In this document: piece after piece, positions 7,995 to 16,529 of the stretch | Layout: every line of letters starts with the position of its first letter | Numbering within the stretch: the first letter of the stretch is position 1 | Assembly: GCA_002328485.1 (NCBI GenBank) | Contig: DCUF01000009.1 | Span: forward strand, 1 to 48,453 | Direction: 5' to 3' | From: Deltaproteobacteria bacterium UBA2221 | Lineage (GTDB): Bacteria > Desulfobacterota > Syntrophorhabdia > Syntrophorhabdales > WCHB1-27 | Length of the DNA stretch: 48,453 bases | Made by a program: the position numbers and the translations under genes | The notes under the pieces: generated by a model | What the model saw: only the letters and a program-made list of their open reading frames with translations | Database searches by the model: none | What the model was told of the DNA's origin: nothing

Positions 7995-8009
7995 TGGCAC
8001 ATGGTTGGC
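7995..8009 (+). promoter_or_regulatory. Candidate sigma-54 promoter of uspA
   Basis: TGGCAC (-24 element) is followed after 5 bases by TGGC, so the key GG and GC dinucleotides have the exact spacing of TGGCAC-N5-TTGC. One base of the -12 box differs from consensus. The predicted start is near 8021, 37 bases before the uspA ATG. Confidence 0.45.
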
Positions 8010-8057
8010 CTTGTGCCCTATCAGAGACCGTGTTACAGTGGACGAGGGGGGTTAATT

Positions 8058-8510
8058 ATGATCTCAAAGATCCTGGTTGCCACGGACGGCTCGGAGACAT
8101 CAAGGAAGGCTGTTTGTTATGCCATCGAGTTGGCGAAACTATCAAAAGGCACGGTAACCGCGTTAACGGTCATCGACCGCTCGGTTCTTGTTGGAAATCC
8201 CCTGGTACCCGCCTCTGCGACCCCGGCCCACATCATTGAACCGGTGGAAGACTACCTTAAGGAGGTGGCCCAGAAGGACCTTGATGAGATCAAAGAGCTT
8301 TGCGACAAAGAAGGGGTCAAGACGAGACTTGTGATCCTCTGTGGCCATCCCGTTGAGGAGATCGTCCGGGAGGCCGAGAGATCATCGGTTGATCTCATTA
8401 TCGTCGGCTCCCACGGAAGGAGTGCCATCCAGGCAGCCCTCATCGGCAGCACCACCTTCGGGGTGATCCACCGGGATACCAAGATCCCGGTCCTGGTAGT
8501 GCGCAAATAG
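8058..8510 (+). CDS. Universal stress protein UspA family
   Basis: Cytoplasmic 150-residue Usp domain. It begins with the typical MISKILVATDGS strand-loop. Near the C-terminus is the ATP-binding motif G-x2-G-x9-G-S/T, seen as GSHGRSAIQAALIGST. It is therefore likely an ATP-binding Usp. The start ATG at 8058 has GAGGGGGG a few bases upstream; the longer open frame from 8001 has no support. It is convergent with rpoH and probably shares a bidirectional hairpin with it. A sigma-54-like promoter and inverted repeats upstream suggest regulated expression. The physiological trigger is unknown. Confidence 0.85.
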   Translation: MISKILVATDGSETSRKAVCYAIELAKLSKGTVTALTVIDRSVLVGNPLVPASATPAHIIEPVEDYLKEVAQKDLDEIKELCDKEGVKTRLVILCGHPVEEIVREAERSSVDLIIVGSHGRSAIQAALIGSTTFGVIHRDTKIPVLVVRK

Positions 8511-8527
8511 ATCCTGCCAAATCAACA

Positions 8528-8555
8528 CCCTCTCGGGTCGTAGGTCCCGAGAGGG
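8528..8555. terminator. Bidirectional hairpin between uspA and rpoH
   Basis: CCCTCTCGGG and CCCGAGAGGG form a perfect 10-bp stem with an 8-base loop, placed between the convergent stops at 8510 and 8561. There is no strong T-run on either strand, so termination efficiency is uncertain. Confidence 0.55.
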
Positions 8556-8560
8556 GAGCC

Positions 8561-9472
8561 TTAACCAGCCGCGAGGATTCTTTCGGGCAATAGATTGGGC
8601 CGAAAAGCCTCTTTTGCCAAGACCGTTCTCTTGAGCTCCCTTTTGAGACTCTTCCAGATTCTGTCTTCCACCTGTCTGACCCTCTCCCTGGATATGCTGA
8701 ACTGTTTCCCTATCTCTTGTAGGGTGAGCGGCTGGTCGGACATGATTCGGTTCTCGAGAACAAATCGGTCTCGGTAGTTGAGCCTGGCCTTGAATTCCCG
8801 AATCTTATCTTCCAGCATTTCCCGCTTCTCCTTAGCCGCAACCATGTCTTCTATGTTTTCCCCGCCGCGCACCATCTCGAGGTAGCTGCTCGTCTCACCG
8901 CCCTTGTCGTTCGACTCATCGAGAGACACATCTCCTGAGGAAAAACGGATCTCCATATCTTCGATGTCCTCTTCCTTCACATCGAGAACCTGGGCAAGAG
9001 CGGCCGCTTCGGGCACAATTCCCTGTCCTTCAAGCTGTTTCTTTGCCTTGTTCAGACTGTAGAAAAGCTTCCTCTGGCTCTGTGTGGTTCCTATCTTAAC
9101 GATACTCCAGACATTCATGATATGTTTCAGGATATAGGCCCTTATCCAGAAGGATGCGTAGGTGGAAAACCTCGTCCCCTTTTGAGGATCGTATTTCTTG
9201 GCAGCATGTATGAGACCCACATTTCCTTCCTGGATGAGGTCAAGAACATTCAAGTAGGCGTTGTAGTAATTGAGCGCTACCTTCACCACCAGGCGAAGAT
9301 TCGACATGATGAGCTTCTCAATCGCCTTCTTGTCATCGTGATTGTGGGCCAATTCCGCCAGCTCCCGCTCCTCGCTGCTGGTAAGGATGGGATATTTGGA
9401 AATCTCGGCAAAGTACATTTTTAGCGGATCGTTACCTGAAACGGCATTCATCTCGTCCCGTTGTCGTATCAT
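8561..9472 (-). CDS. rpoH: RNA polymerase sigma factor, RpoH (sigma-32) type
   Basis: Sigma-70-family factor of about 303 residues directing transcription of heat-shock genes. Region 1.2/2.1 begins at DPLKMYFAEISKYPIL. Region 2 contains NLRLVVKVALNYYN, LDLIQEGNVGLIHAAKKYDP and the RFSTYASFWIRAYIL block. The RpoH-specific box appears as QRKLFYSLNKAKKQL. The C-terminal region 4.2 helix-turn-helix is LTLQEIGKQFSISRERVRQVE. The start is taken at ATG 9472 because AAGGAG lies just upstream; ATG 9487 would add five residues. The upstream gene on the same strand (66-base gap) is an unknown protein. No CIRCE or HAIR element was noticed. Confidence 0.88.
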   Translation of the reverse strand: MIRQRDEMNAVSGNDPLKMYFAEISKYPILTSSEERELAELAHNHDDKKAIEKLIMSNLRLVVKVALNYYNAYLNVLDLIQEGNVGLIHAAKKYDPQKGTRFSTYASFWIRAYILKHIMNVWSIVKIGTTQSQRKLFYSLNKAKKQLEGQGIVPEAAALAQVLDVKEEDIEDMEIRFSSGDVSLDESNDKGGETSSYLEMVRGGENIEDMVAAKEKREMLEDKIREFKARLNYRDRFVLENRIMSDQPLTLQEIGKQFSISRERVRQVEDRIWKSLKRELKRTVLAKEAFRPNLLPERILAAG

Positions 9473-9538
9473 GGGTAGCTCCTTCATGGTTCAGATTTGT
9501 TTCTCCCGGGTCTTCTGGGACTGCCGTACGTGCTGGTT

Positions 9539-9943
9539 CTAAAGGTACGCGCCCCCGTTTTGGAGGCTGATACCCGTCATCTTCTCCAAAACCGCCTTCA
9601 CATCGCGAAGATCGCGGCCTCCACAACTAATGAATCTCGGCCTCATCGTATGGGCCATGGCGACAGTCTCTTTCTCGCCGTCAGGAAGGATCAGGATGGT
9701 CTTCAAATCTTCGAATAGAGACCACATGGCTTTGAGATCGAGAAGCTCCTGACGGGTCGCTGCAAGCAATACTGCCACGCCAATCTCTTCCCATCTATAC
9801 AGGAGCGTAGCCCTCACATCTTCCAACTGCCGAACGATGTGGACGGATGCACTCGCCCGTATCTTCCCTGCAAGCTCCTCAAGATGCTGCCCCGCAGTTC
9901 TATTTCCGGGAAGAATGCAAAACAGTATGGCCTTCTCAGACAT
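9539..9943 (-). CDS. Protein of unknown function upstream of rpoH
   Basis: A 134-residue soluble protein that I cannot place in a family. It alternates hydrophobic strands and helices (KAILFCILPGN, IGVAVLLAATRQEL, LKTILILPDGE, RPRFISCGGRDLRDVKAVLEKM). This could be a small Rossmann- or receiver-like alpha/beta fold, but no phospho-acceptor Asp pattern is convincing. The start is ATG 9943 with CAGGGGG upstream; the longer frame from 9997 lacks a site. It lies 66 bases upstream of rpoH on the same strand and is divergent from the hyp operon. Confidence 0.55.
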   Translation of the reverse strand: MSEKAILFCILPGNRTAGQHLEELAGKIRASASVHIVRQLEDVRATLLYRWEEIGVAVLLAATRQELLDLKAMWSLFEDLKTILILPDGEKETVAMAHTMRPRFISCGGRDLRDVKAVLEKMTGISLQNGGAYL

Positions 9944-10185
9944 CAACCCCCTGATAACAAGAACCGTGCCATTGTAAAGCAGTGTCGCAGCATACACTTA
10001 GTCATTGAAAATACTACTGTTTCTACAGGAAGGTCCCGTACCATCTTCAGCCTTCTGAAGCCGTTTTTCCGGAAAACAGGAACTCTTTCCTTTTGACAGG
10101 ATTCAGACCCTCGCAAGGAGGGCGGGGGAGGCGTCAGAATACGATGCTGAGGGGATAGAACCTCATGGAAGGAGCCACATATCCG

Positions 10186-10194
10186 TGATATACT
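10186..10194 (+). promoter_or_regulatory. Extended -10 promoter candidate for the hyp operon
   Basis: TGATATACT matches an extended -10 (TGn followed by TATACT). The -35 region is poor. It lies 37 bases before the hypA start. Confidence 0.4.
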
Positions 10195-10231
10195 AGCCTC
10201 TTGGACCCCTTCCCCGATCAGGAATTCCCGC

Positions 10232-10588
10232 ATGCATGAGCTGGCGATCACCCAGAACATCGTGGCCCTTGTGGTCAACGCCTCCCCTCACAGACCCATA
10301 AAGGTGATAACACTGAAGGTCGGCGAGCTGTCCGGGGTACAGGAGGAAGCCATCAGATTTTGCTTCGATGTCGTCTCAAAAAGGACCATGGCTGAAGGCG
10401 CGCGGCTGGATATTGTCCCTGTGCCGGCGCTACTTCGATGCCGAAAGTGTTTCCTGGAATTCCTCCTGAATGACAAGTGGGCATGCCCATCCTGCGCCGC
10501 CATCGGCGGAGATGTATTGAGTGGTAAAGAGTTCTTCGTCGAAAGCATAGAGGTTGAAGACGAAAGGGAAGAAAACGCTCTTGGATAA
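10232..10588 (+). CDS. hypA: Hydrogenase nickel-insertion protein HypA
   Basis: Metallochaperone that delivers nickel to [NiFe]-hydrogenase large subunits, 118 residues. The N-terminal MHE supplies the nickel-binding His2. The zinc site consists of CRKC and CPSC, separated by about a dozen residues. The start is fixed by the obligatory MHE. It is first in a plus-strand run hypA-hypF-hypC-hypD-hypE. Its stop overlaps the start region of hypF. Its usual GTPase partner HypB is not encoded next to it nor elsewhere in this window. Confidence 0.93.
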   Translation: MHELAITQNIVALVVNASPHRPIKVITLKVGELSGVQEEAIRFCFDVVSKRTMAEGARLDIVPVPALLRCRKCFLEFLLNDKWACPSCAAIGGDVLSGKEFFVESIEVEDEREENALG

Positions 10589-12860
10589 ATCTTGCAAGGC
10601 AAGACATATCACGGTCCAAGGGATTGTCCAGGGGGTCGGCTTCAGACCTTTCGTCTACAGGCTGGCCGTAGAGAATGATCTTAAAGGTTTCGTTCTAAAT
10701 CTCTCAAGTGGTGTTGAGATCCATATCGAAGGCCTTTCGGGAAACGTGGAAGCCTTCCTTGACCGCTTTAAGGGAGAGGCGCCGCCCATCGCCCACATAG
10801 CCCACCTTGAGGTAGAAGATGAGGCCATCCGCGGATACACCCATTTCGAGATCCGGCAAAGCCAAAGAGACGAAGGGTATCAGCACATCTCGCCGGACAT
10901 CGCCACCTGCCCGGAGTGTTTGAGGGAACTCTTTGATCCATCCGATCGTCGATACCGTTACCCCTTCATCAATTGTACCAACTGCGGACCCCGGTTCACG
11001 ATAATACAGGACATCCCCTACGACCGGCCCCTCACAACAATGGCCGGGTTTACCATGTGCCCCCAGTGCCGAGCTGAGTATGAAAACCCCCTCGACAGAC
11101 GGTTTCACGCCCAGCCGAACGCCTGTCCGGTATGCGGACCCAGGGTTTGGCTCACCGATCATAAGGGGAAAGCCGTCAACTGCACCGATGTCATCCGGCA
11201 CGCCTCATCTCTTCTGTGCGACGGCAAGATCGTTGCCATAAAAGGCCTTGGGGGCTTTCTCCTCGCTTGCGATGCAACCAACCCTGCCGCCGTCTCAACC
11301 TTGAGGGATCGCAAGGCCAGAAGGGATAAGCCCTTCGCGGTGATGGTGAAAAATCTTGAGGAACTTCGCCGGTTCTGTAGGTTCGACAGCGCAGAGGCCA
11401 AGATCCTGTCATCACCTCAGGCGCCGATCGTCCTGCTCAGACTAAAACCTGGGTGTACCATCGCGCCTCAGGTTGCGCCGAAGAACAACTATCTCGGCGC
11501 TATGCTTCCCTACACGCCGATCCACCATCTGCTCATCTCCGAGGCCGGAATCCCCCTCGTCATGACCAGCGGCAACCTGACTGAAGAGCCCATAGCCGCA
11601 GCCAACGGGGAAGCCATGGAACGCCTCTCCAATCTGGCGGATTATTTCCTGTTTCATGATCGCGACATCCACTCTCGGTACGACGACAGCGTGGTCTTCG
11701 TCAGCGAAGGTACGGCACAACCGGTGAGACGGGCCCGAAGCCTCGCACCTTACCCGATAAGGCTTCCTGTGACGAGCAGGCCCCTCTTGGCCACAGGGGC
11801 GCAGGAAAAAAGCGCCTTCTGCCTCGCAAAGGATACCTACGGCTTTCTCAGCCAGCATATTGGAGATCTCGATAACATCGAGACAATAGAACATTACGAA
11901 CAGACGGTAGACCTCTATAAGCGTCTCTTTCGGGTGGAACCAGCCGCAGTTGCTCATGACATGCATCCGGACTATCTGTCCACCAGATACGCCTTGCGTC
12001 ATAAGGACCGTCTTCCCCTGATCGCCGTACAGCACCATCACGCCCACGTGGCCGCCTGCATGGCAGATAACGGGATCCCGGGCAGGGTTATCGGCATCGC
12101 CTTTGATGGCTCAGGGTACGGGCCTGACGGCACCGTATGGGGAGGCGAATTCCTTGTTGCCGGTTACGAGCGGTTCGAGCGTTTCGGGCACTTCCAGCAG
12201 TTGCCCATGCCCGGCGGCGAGCTTGCCATTCGGAAGCCCTACCGGTTGGCCATAGCGTACCTCCGGGCCCTCCTCGGGTCTCTGCCTGCCCTCCCTTTTG
12301 CAGAAGCCCTTCCCGCGACCGAGGTCAACATAATACTCCGGCAGGGGGAGCAACGGATAAACACGCCCCTTACCTCGTCTTGCGGCAGATTGTTCGATGC
12401 CGTCTCGGCGCTTTTGGGCGTCTGCCAGACCATAACCTTTGAAGGCCAGGCCGCGGTGGAACTGGAAATGTCTTCGGCTTCAACGGGCTCCGATGAGTCC
12501 TTTCCCTATTATGTCGAGCTCGCCGACGGTGTATGGCAGGTTCACGTAGGGCCCATGTTTGAGGCGATTGTTCATCAGATCGCCGGCGGCGTCCCCACCT
12601 CGCGGTTGGCTGAAACCTTTCACACCACGGTGGCGTCCGTTGCCGCCTCCGTTGCCTCCCTTATCCACCAGGAGACAGGAATCCGCGACGTGGTTCTCAC
12701 GGGAGGCTGTTTTCAGAACCGCCTGCTCCTTGAGAAAACGATCCGTTCGGTTAGGAGAATAGGCCTGAACGTATTCGTTCACCGACAGGTGCCCTGCAAC
12801 GATGGCGGTGTCGCTCTCGGTCAGGCCGTAGTTGCAGCCTCGGTATTGGCCTCCTCCTAA
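10581..12860 (+). CDS. hypF: Carbamoyltransferase HypF
   Basis: Makes the carbamoyl group that becomes the cyanide ligands of [NiFe] hydrogenases, using carbamoyl phosphate and ATP and passing it to HypE. About 759 residues, full family length. Domains in order: acylphosphatase (GIVQGVGFRPFVYRLA), two zinc fingers (CPECLRELFD, NCTNCGP, CPQC, CPVCGP), a YrdC-like domain (KGLGGFLLACDATN) and a Kae1-like domain (HDMHPDYLSTRYA, VQHHHAHVAACMADN, FDGSGYGPDGTVWGGEF, LTGGCFQNRLL). No ATG is available near the start. TTG at 10581 overlaps the hypA stop and follows GGGAAG; TTG at 10554 is an alternative. Translational coupling to hypA is likely. Confidence 0.92.
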   Translation: MDKSCKARHITVQGIVQGVGFRPFVYRLAVENDLKGFVLNLSSGVEIHIEGLSGNVEAFLDRFKGEAPPIAHIAHLEVEDEAIRGYTHFEIRQSQRDEGYQHISPDIATCPECLRELFDPSDRRYRYPFINCTNCGPRFTIIQDIPYDRPLTTMAGFTMCPQCRAEYENPLDRRFHAQPNACPVCGPRVWLTDHKGKAVNCTDVIRHASSLLCDGKIVAIKGLGGFLLACDATNPAAVSTLRDRKARRDKPFAVMVKNLEELRRFCRFDSAEAKILSSPQAPIVLLRLKPGCTIAPQVAPKNNYLGAMLPYTPIHHLLISEAGIPLVMTSGNLTEEPIAAANGEAMERLSNLADYFLFHDRDIHSRYDDSVVFVSEGTAQPVRRARSLAPYPIRLPVTSRPLLATGAQEKSAFCLAKDTYGFLSQHIGDLDNIETIEHYEQTVDLYKRLFRVEPAAVAHDMHPDYLSTRYALRHKDRLPLIAVQHHHAHVAACMADNGIPGRVIGIAFDGSGYGPDGTVWGGEFLVAGYERFERFGHFQQLPMPGGELAIRKPYRLAIAYLRALLGSLPALPFAEALPATEVNIILRQGEQRINTPLTSSCGRLFDAVSALLGVCQTITFEGQAAVELEMSSASTGSDESFPYYVELADGVWQVHVGPMFEAIVHQIAGGVPTSRLAETFHTTVASVAASVASLIHQETGIRDVVLTGGCFQNRLLLEKTIRSVRRIGLNVFVHRQVPCNDGGVALGQAVVAASVLASS

Positions 12861-12917
12861 GCATGTCGGCAGGCCCTCGGATGATCAACGCGTCAGTCTG
12901 CCTTCCGATCCGGACTC

Positions 12918-12946
12918 TTGAGCCCCTATCGGCGATGCTGTATACT
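12918..12946 (+). promoter_or_regulatory. Internal promoter candidate before hypC
   Basis: TTGAGC, a 17-base spacer and TATACT lie in the 91-base gap between hypF and hypC. The predicted start coincides with the hypC ATG at 12952, which would make a leaderless transcript. No strong ribosome-binding site is visible there. Confidence 0.35.
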
Positions 12947-12951
12947 AAGGC

Positions 12952-13179
12952 ATGTGTTTGGCTGTTCCTGCACGCATCACAAAGATAGAAGGCGCCATGG
13001 CTGAGGCCGAACTGGGGGGCATCACCAAGCAGGTAAGCGTCCTCTTCACCCCGGACGTCAAGATAGGCGACTACGTGGTGATGCACGCCGGTTATGCCAT
13101 CAACATCCTCGACCAACAGGAGGCTGAGGCCACCTTTCGACTTCTCGAAGAGGTAATGGGCAGCGATGAGGACGCTTAA
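12952..13179 (+). CDS. hypC: Hydrogenase assembly chaperone HypC/HupF
   Basis: Small chaperone of 75 residues that carries the Fe(CN)2CO unit with HypD to the hydrogenase large subunit. The invariant N-terminus MCLAVPA, in which Cys2 is essential, fixes the start, and GDYVVMHAGYAI is the second conserved block. Its end overlaps hypD by 14 bases, so the two are translationally coupled, in line with the known HypC-HypD complex. It is preceded by a 91-base gap with a possible internal promoter and only a weak ribosome-binding site. Confidence 0.93.
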   Translation: MCLAVPARITKIEGAMAEAELGGITKQVSVLFTPDVKIGDYVVMHAGYAINILDQQEAEATFRLLEEVMGSDEDA

Positions 13180-14245
13180 CGCCTTTCGAAGCCCTGACCT
13201 CATCCGCAGACTTGTTGACGATATTGCCCATCTTACTGAACATCCAATAAAGATCATGGAGTTTTGCGGGACCCATACCCATGCGATCTCTCGGTATGGG
13301 CTTCGCCAGATCCTCCCTGAACGGGTCTCCCTGTTTTCGGGACCCGGCTGTCCGGTCTGCGTGACCAGTCAGGCCGACATTGATCATGCCATCGCCCTTT
13401 CGGCCATACCGGACGTGATCATCACCACCTTCGGGGATCTCTTAAAGGTGCCAGGCAGTCAGGGAAGCCTGGAGGTGGCTCGGGCCAGGGGTGCTCGGGT
13501 GGAGATTGTCTATTCGCCCCTTGACGCGCTCAAAATCGCCCTAAACCATCCTAAACAGGCCGTGATCTTTCTCGGCATTGGGTTTGAAACCACAGCACCG
13601 ACGGTGGCAGCTTCAATCCTGGAGGCAGAGAAGAACAGCCTCGACAATTACTTCGTCTATTCCATGCACAAGGTCACCCCCCCGGCCATGCGGGCCATTC
13701 TGGATATGGGTGAATTGGGTTTGGATGGGGTCCTGTGTCCCGGTCACGTAAGTGCCGTGGTGGGCTGGAAGGCTTGGGAATTCTTGCCGAGGGATTACGG
13801 TGTAGCCGCCGCCGTGGGAGGGTTCGAGCCGGTTGACGTGCTCTGGTCGGTCCGATCCATCATCCTCCAGCACGAAGAGGGCATCCCTCAGGTGGCAAAT
13901 ACGTACCCCAGAACCGTGCAGGCCGAGGGGAATGTGAAGGCTCAGGAGATTATGGACCAGGTCTTTGGTATATCGGGCGCTCTGTGGCGCGGTATCGGCG
14001 AAATCCCCCGGAGCGGTCTCATGTTCAGGAAGACATACAGACGGTTTGACGCACGCTCTGTCTTTCGCGTCAACCCAGGCAAAACGGCAGATACCGAGGG
14101 ATGTAGCTGCGGAGAGGTGATACGGGGCGTGACAAAACCCGTTGACTGCCCGCTGTTCCGCTCTGTGTGCACCCCGACTCATCCGGTCGGTCCCTGCATG
14201 GTTTCCACGGAAGGAACGTGTGCTGCCTACTATTTGTACGGATAG
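13166..14245 (+). CDS. hypD: Hydrogenase maturation protein HypD
   Basis: [4Fe-4S] scaffold protein of 359 residues on which the Fe(CN)2CO centre is assembled. Conserved motifs are FCGTHTH (Cys34), GPGCPVCVT (Cys62 and Cys65), GFETTAPTVA, and PGHVSAVVGW. The C-terminal cluster-binding cysteines are in GCSCGEV and in CPLFRSVCTPTHPVGPCMVS. The length is typical. It starts inside hypC and is followed 18 bases later by hypE. Confidence 0.94.
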   Translation: MRTLNAFRSPDLIRRLVDDIAHLTEHPIKIMEFCGTHTHAISRYGLRQILPERVSLFSGPGCPVCVTSQADIDHAIALSAIPDVIITTFGDLLKVPGSQGSLEVARARGARVEIVYSPLDALKIALNHPKQAVIFLGIGFETTAPTVAASILEAEKNSLDNYFVYSMHKVTPPAMRAILDMGELGLDGVLCPGHVSAVVGWKAWEFLPRDYGVAAAVGGFEPVDVLWSVRSIILQHEEGIPQVANTYPRTVQAEGNVKAQEIMDQVFGISGALWRGIGEIPRSGLMFRKTYRRFDARSVFRVNPGKTADTEGCSCGEVIRGVTKPVDCPLFRSVCTPTHPVGPCMVSTEGTCAAYYLYG

Positions 14246-14263
14246 AAGAGAGGATTCCAGACG

Positions 14264-15274
14264 GTGAGCGATGACATTATTCTCCTTGCCCACGGAAGTG
14301 GCGGCGGGTTAAGCCAGGAGCTGATACGTCGTGCTTTCGTCAGCCATTTTGACAACCAGATCTTATCTCGACTGGAGGATGCCTCCGTTTTTGCTGCCGA
14401 AGGCTCCCGGTTGGCCTTTACGACAGACAGTTATGTCGTAAAACCCCTGTTCTTCCCCGGTGGCGATATCGGGCGTCTTTCGGTCTGCGGAACGGTGAAC
14501 GACCTTTCGATGATGGGGGCAACCCCTCTCTATCTGAGCGCAGGCTTCATCCTTGAGGAAGGGCTGCGGTTGGACGATTTGGAAAGGATCGTTATGTCCA
14601 TGAGCAAGGCCGCGGCAGAGGCAGGCGTTAAGATCATCTGCGGCGATACCAAGGTGGTGGAGAAAAAGGCGGCCGACGGGATCTTTATCAATACAGCCGG
14701 CATCGGCTTCGTCCGAGATGACCTTCACATATCGATTGTAAATAGTCGTCCGAGTGATGTGGTTCTCGTAAGCGGCACCATTGGCGACCACGGGATCACG
14801 ATCATGAGTCAGCGCGAGGGGCTTCAGTTCCAGTCTGATATGACAAGTGACGCGGCCCCCCTCAACCACCTGGTGCGTGACATGCTGGGCGCCACAAACC
14901 AGATCCACACAATGCGAGATCCCACGAGAGGCGGATTGGCCACGACACTGAATGAGATCGCCGTGAGTTCCGGGGTTGGTGTGGAGGTCGAAGAGGACCA
15001 GATCCCTGTTCTCGAGGGGGTTGCATGGGCATGCGAAATGCTCGGCCTCGACCCCCTGTATCTGGCAAACGAAGGCAAGCTCGTTGCCACGGTTGCCGAG
15101 GCCGACTCGGACCGGGTTCTTGCAGCTATGCGAGGCAATGTCCTGGGAGCCAGGGCAACCGTGATCGGAAGAATCACGGAAGACCACCCAGGACGGGTCG
15201 TTATCAAGAATTCGTTCGGCGCCAAGAGGATTCTATCGGTTTTGGCGGGAGATCAGTTCCCCCGTATCTGTTAG
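14264..15274 (+). CDS. hypE: Carbamoyl-dehydrating protein HypE
   Basis: ATP-dependent dehydratase of the PurM/AIR-synthetase fold, 336 residues. It receives the carbamoyl group from HypF on its C-terminal cysteine and converts it to a thiocyanate, the source of cyanide ligands. It begins LLAHGSGGG, contains DPTRGGLATTLNEIA, and ends exactly in the diagnostic PRIC tail, so the reactive Cys is present. The start codon is GTG at 14264. It is the last hyp gene of the run; no hydrogenase structural gene follows. Confidence 0.94.
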   Translation: MSDDIILLAHGSGGGLSQELIRRAFVSHFDNQILSRLEDASVFAAEGSRLAFTTDSYVVKPLFFPGGDIGRLSVCGTVNDLSMMGATPLYLSAGFILEEGLRLDDLERIVMSMSKAAAEAGVKIICGDTKVVEKKAADGIFINTAGIGFVRDDLHISIVNSRPSDVVLVSGTIGDHGITIMSQREGLQFQSDMTSDAAPLNHLVRDMLGATNQIHTMRDPTRGGLATTLNEIAVSSGVGVEVEEDQIPVLEGVAWACEMLGLDPLYLANEGKLVATVAEADSDRVLAAMRGNVLGARATVIGRITEDHPGRVVIKNSFGAKRILSVLAGDQFPRIC

Positions 15275-15317
15275 GTCTCGTTGACAGGGGCTCGGCCATG
15301 TGGTATAGAACAACCTC

Positions 15318-16529
15318 ATGTCCGAGCCCCTCATCAAACCGTTTAAGGCTCTCCTCTATGAACCTTCGAGAATAGGTGACATAGGACAGTGCGTTTGCCC
15401 GCCCTACGACATCATCTCTGATCCTTCGCCGTATTATAGCCGCAGCCCTTACAACACCATCAACCTCGAGGTGCCGTTCGAAAAGAACGGCATCACTAAG
15501 TACGACATGGCCGCGCAAACCCTGGAACAGTGGCTGGCTCAGGGCATAGTCAAATACGATCAGAGGGAGACCATCTACCTGTACGAACAGGAGTTCTCGG
15601 TAGGTGGTAAAAACTATGTAAGAAAGGGCATCATACCTCTGGTTCGGTTGGATCGAGAACGGATACTGACCCATGAGGAAACCAGAAGGGAGGCAAGGGA
15701 GGACCGGGAGAGGCTGATCGGTACTATGAAAACCTATACGAGCCTTATCTTCTCCCTTTATGAGGACCGCCAGGACAAGATCGCCGAGGCCCTTTCCTCA
15801 TGTCAAAAGGAGAAGATCTACGACTTCGTGGATGAGTTGGCCATAACCAACAGATTTTACCGGATGAGTAAGGCATCTGAGATAGAACAGGTGGCCCGGT
15901 TGCTCGATAGCGAAGATCTGTATATCGCAGACGGACACCACCGTCTTTCCGTGGCCTTTAAGTTGGGTCTTCCCTACGTAGCCATATTCCTAAGCCCCAT
16001 GCACCAGGAGGGGATAGTTATCCTGCCCTACCACCGGACGGTCAAACTAAAAAGACCGAGGTCCTTGGATGAACTGCTGAGGGCGGTGGAGCCCTATTTC
16101 GTCGTTGAGCGACAACCCCTTTCGACTATTGCCGCGGCGACGGAGCGGATCGCAGGGGAGACTTCCCCCGCCTATATCCTGTACCCTCATGCAGATCCGT
16201 CGAATCTCTATCTTCTGACCCAAAAGGTACCCTTCTTCGTTGACCCGGCGGTTCCTCAGACGCTGAGAGAGCTAAAGGTAAATATCGGCCACGCAGGGGT
16301 GTTGAAAGGTCTTCTCGGCGTTGCCGACGATGAATTTTCGTTTACCAACGAGGCGAACGAGGCCGTCGATGAGACCCGGAAAGGGATCTTCGACTTTGCC
16401 TTCCTTGTCCCTCCTACAACCGTGGGAGAGGTGAAAGGCGTTGCAGACCATCATCTCTACATGCCTCCAAAATCCACCTATTTTTACCCCAAAATACTCT
16501 CCGGTCTCGTCTTTTACAAATATGCCTGA
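15318..16529 (+). CDS. DUF1015 family protein
   Basis: A 403-residue soluble protein of the DUF1015 family, recognised by the N-terminal PFKALLYEPSRIGD...CVCPPYDIIS pattern and by the central YIADGHHRLSVA motif. The DGHHR element resembles that of ParB/SerK-like kinases, so a serine-phosphorylation role has some appeal, but this is inference. The family commonly sits near amino-acid metabolism genes such as serA. Here serA is in the same window but 15 kb away. The start ATG at 15318 is 43 bases after hypE, so it may read through from the hyp operon. The end overlaps the next gene by 8 bases. Confidence 0.75.
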   Translation: MSEPLIKPFKALLYEPSRIGDIGQCVCPPYDIISDPSPYYSRSPYNTINLEVPFEKNGITKYDMAAQTLEQWLAQGIVKYDQRETIYLYEQEFSVGGKNYVRKGIIPLVRLDRERILTHEETRREAREDRERLIGTMKTYTSLIFSLYEDRQDKIAEALSSCQKEKIYDFVDELAITNRFYRMSKASEIEQVARLLDSEDLYIADGHHRLSVAFKLGLPYVAIFLSPMHQEGIVILPYHRTVKLKRPRSLDELLRAVEPYFVVERQPLSTIAAATERIAGETSPAYILYPHADPSNLYLLTQKVPFFVDPAVPQTLRELKVNIGHAGVLKGLLGVADDEFSFTNEANEAVDETRKGIFDFAFLVPPTTVGEVKGVADHHLYMPPKSTYFYPKILSGLVFYKYA

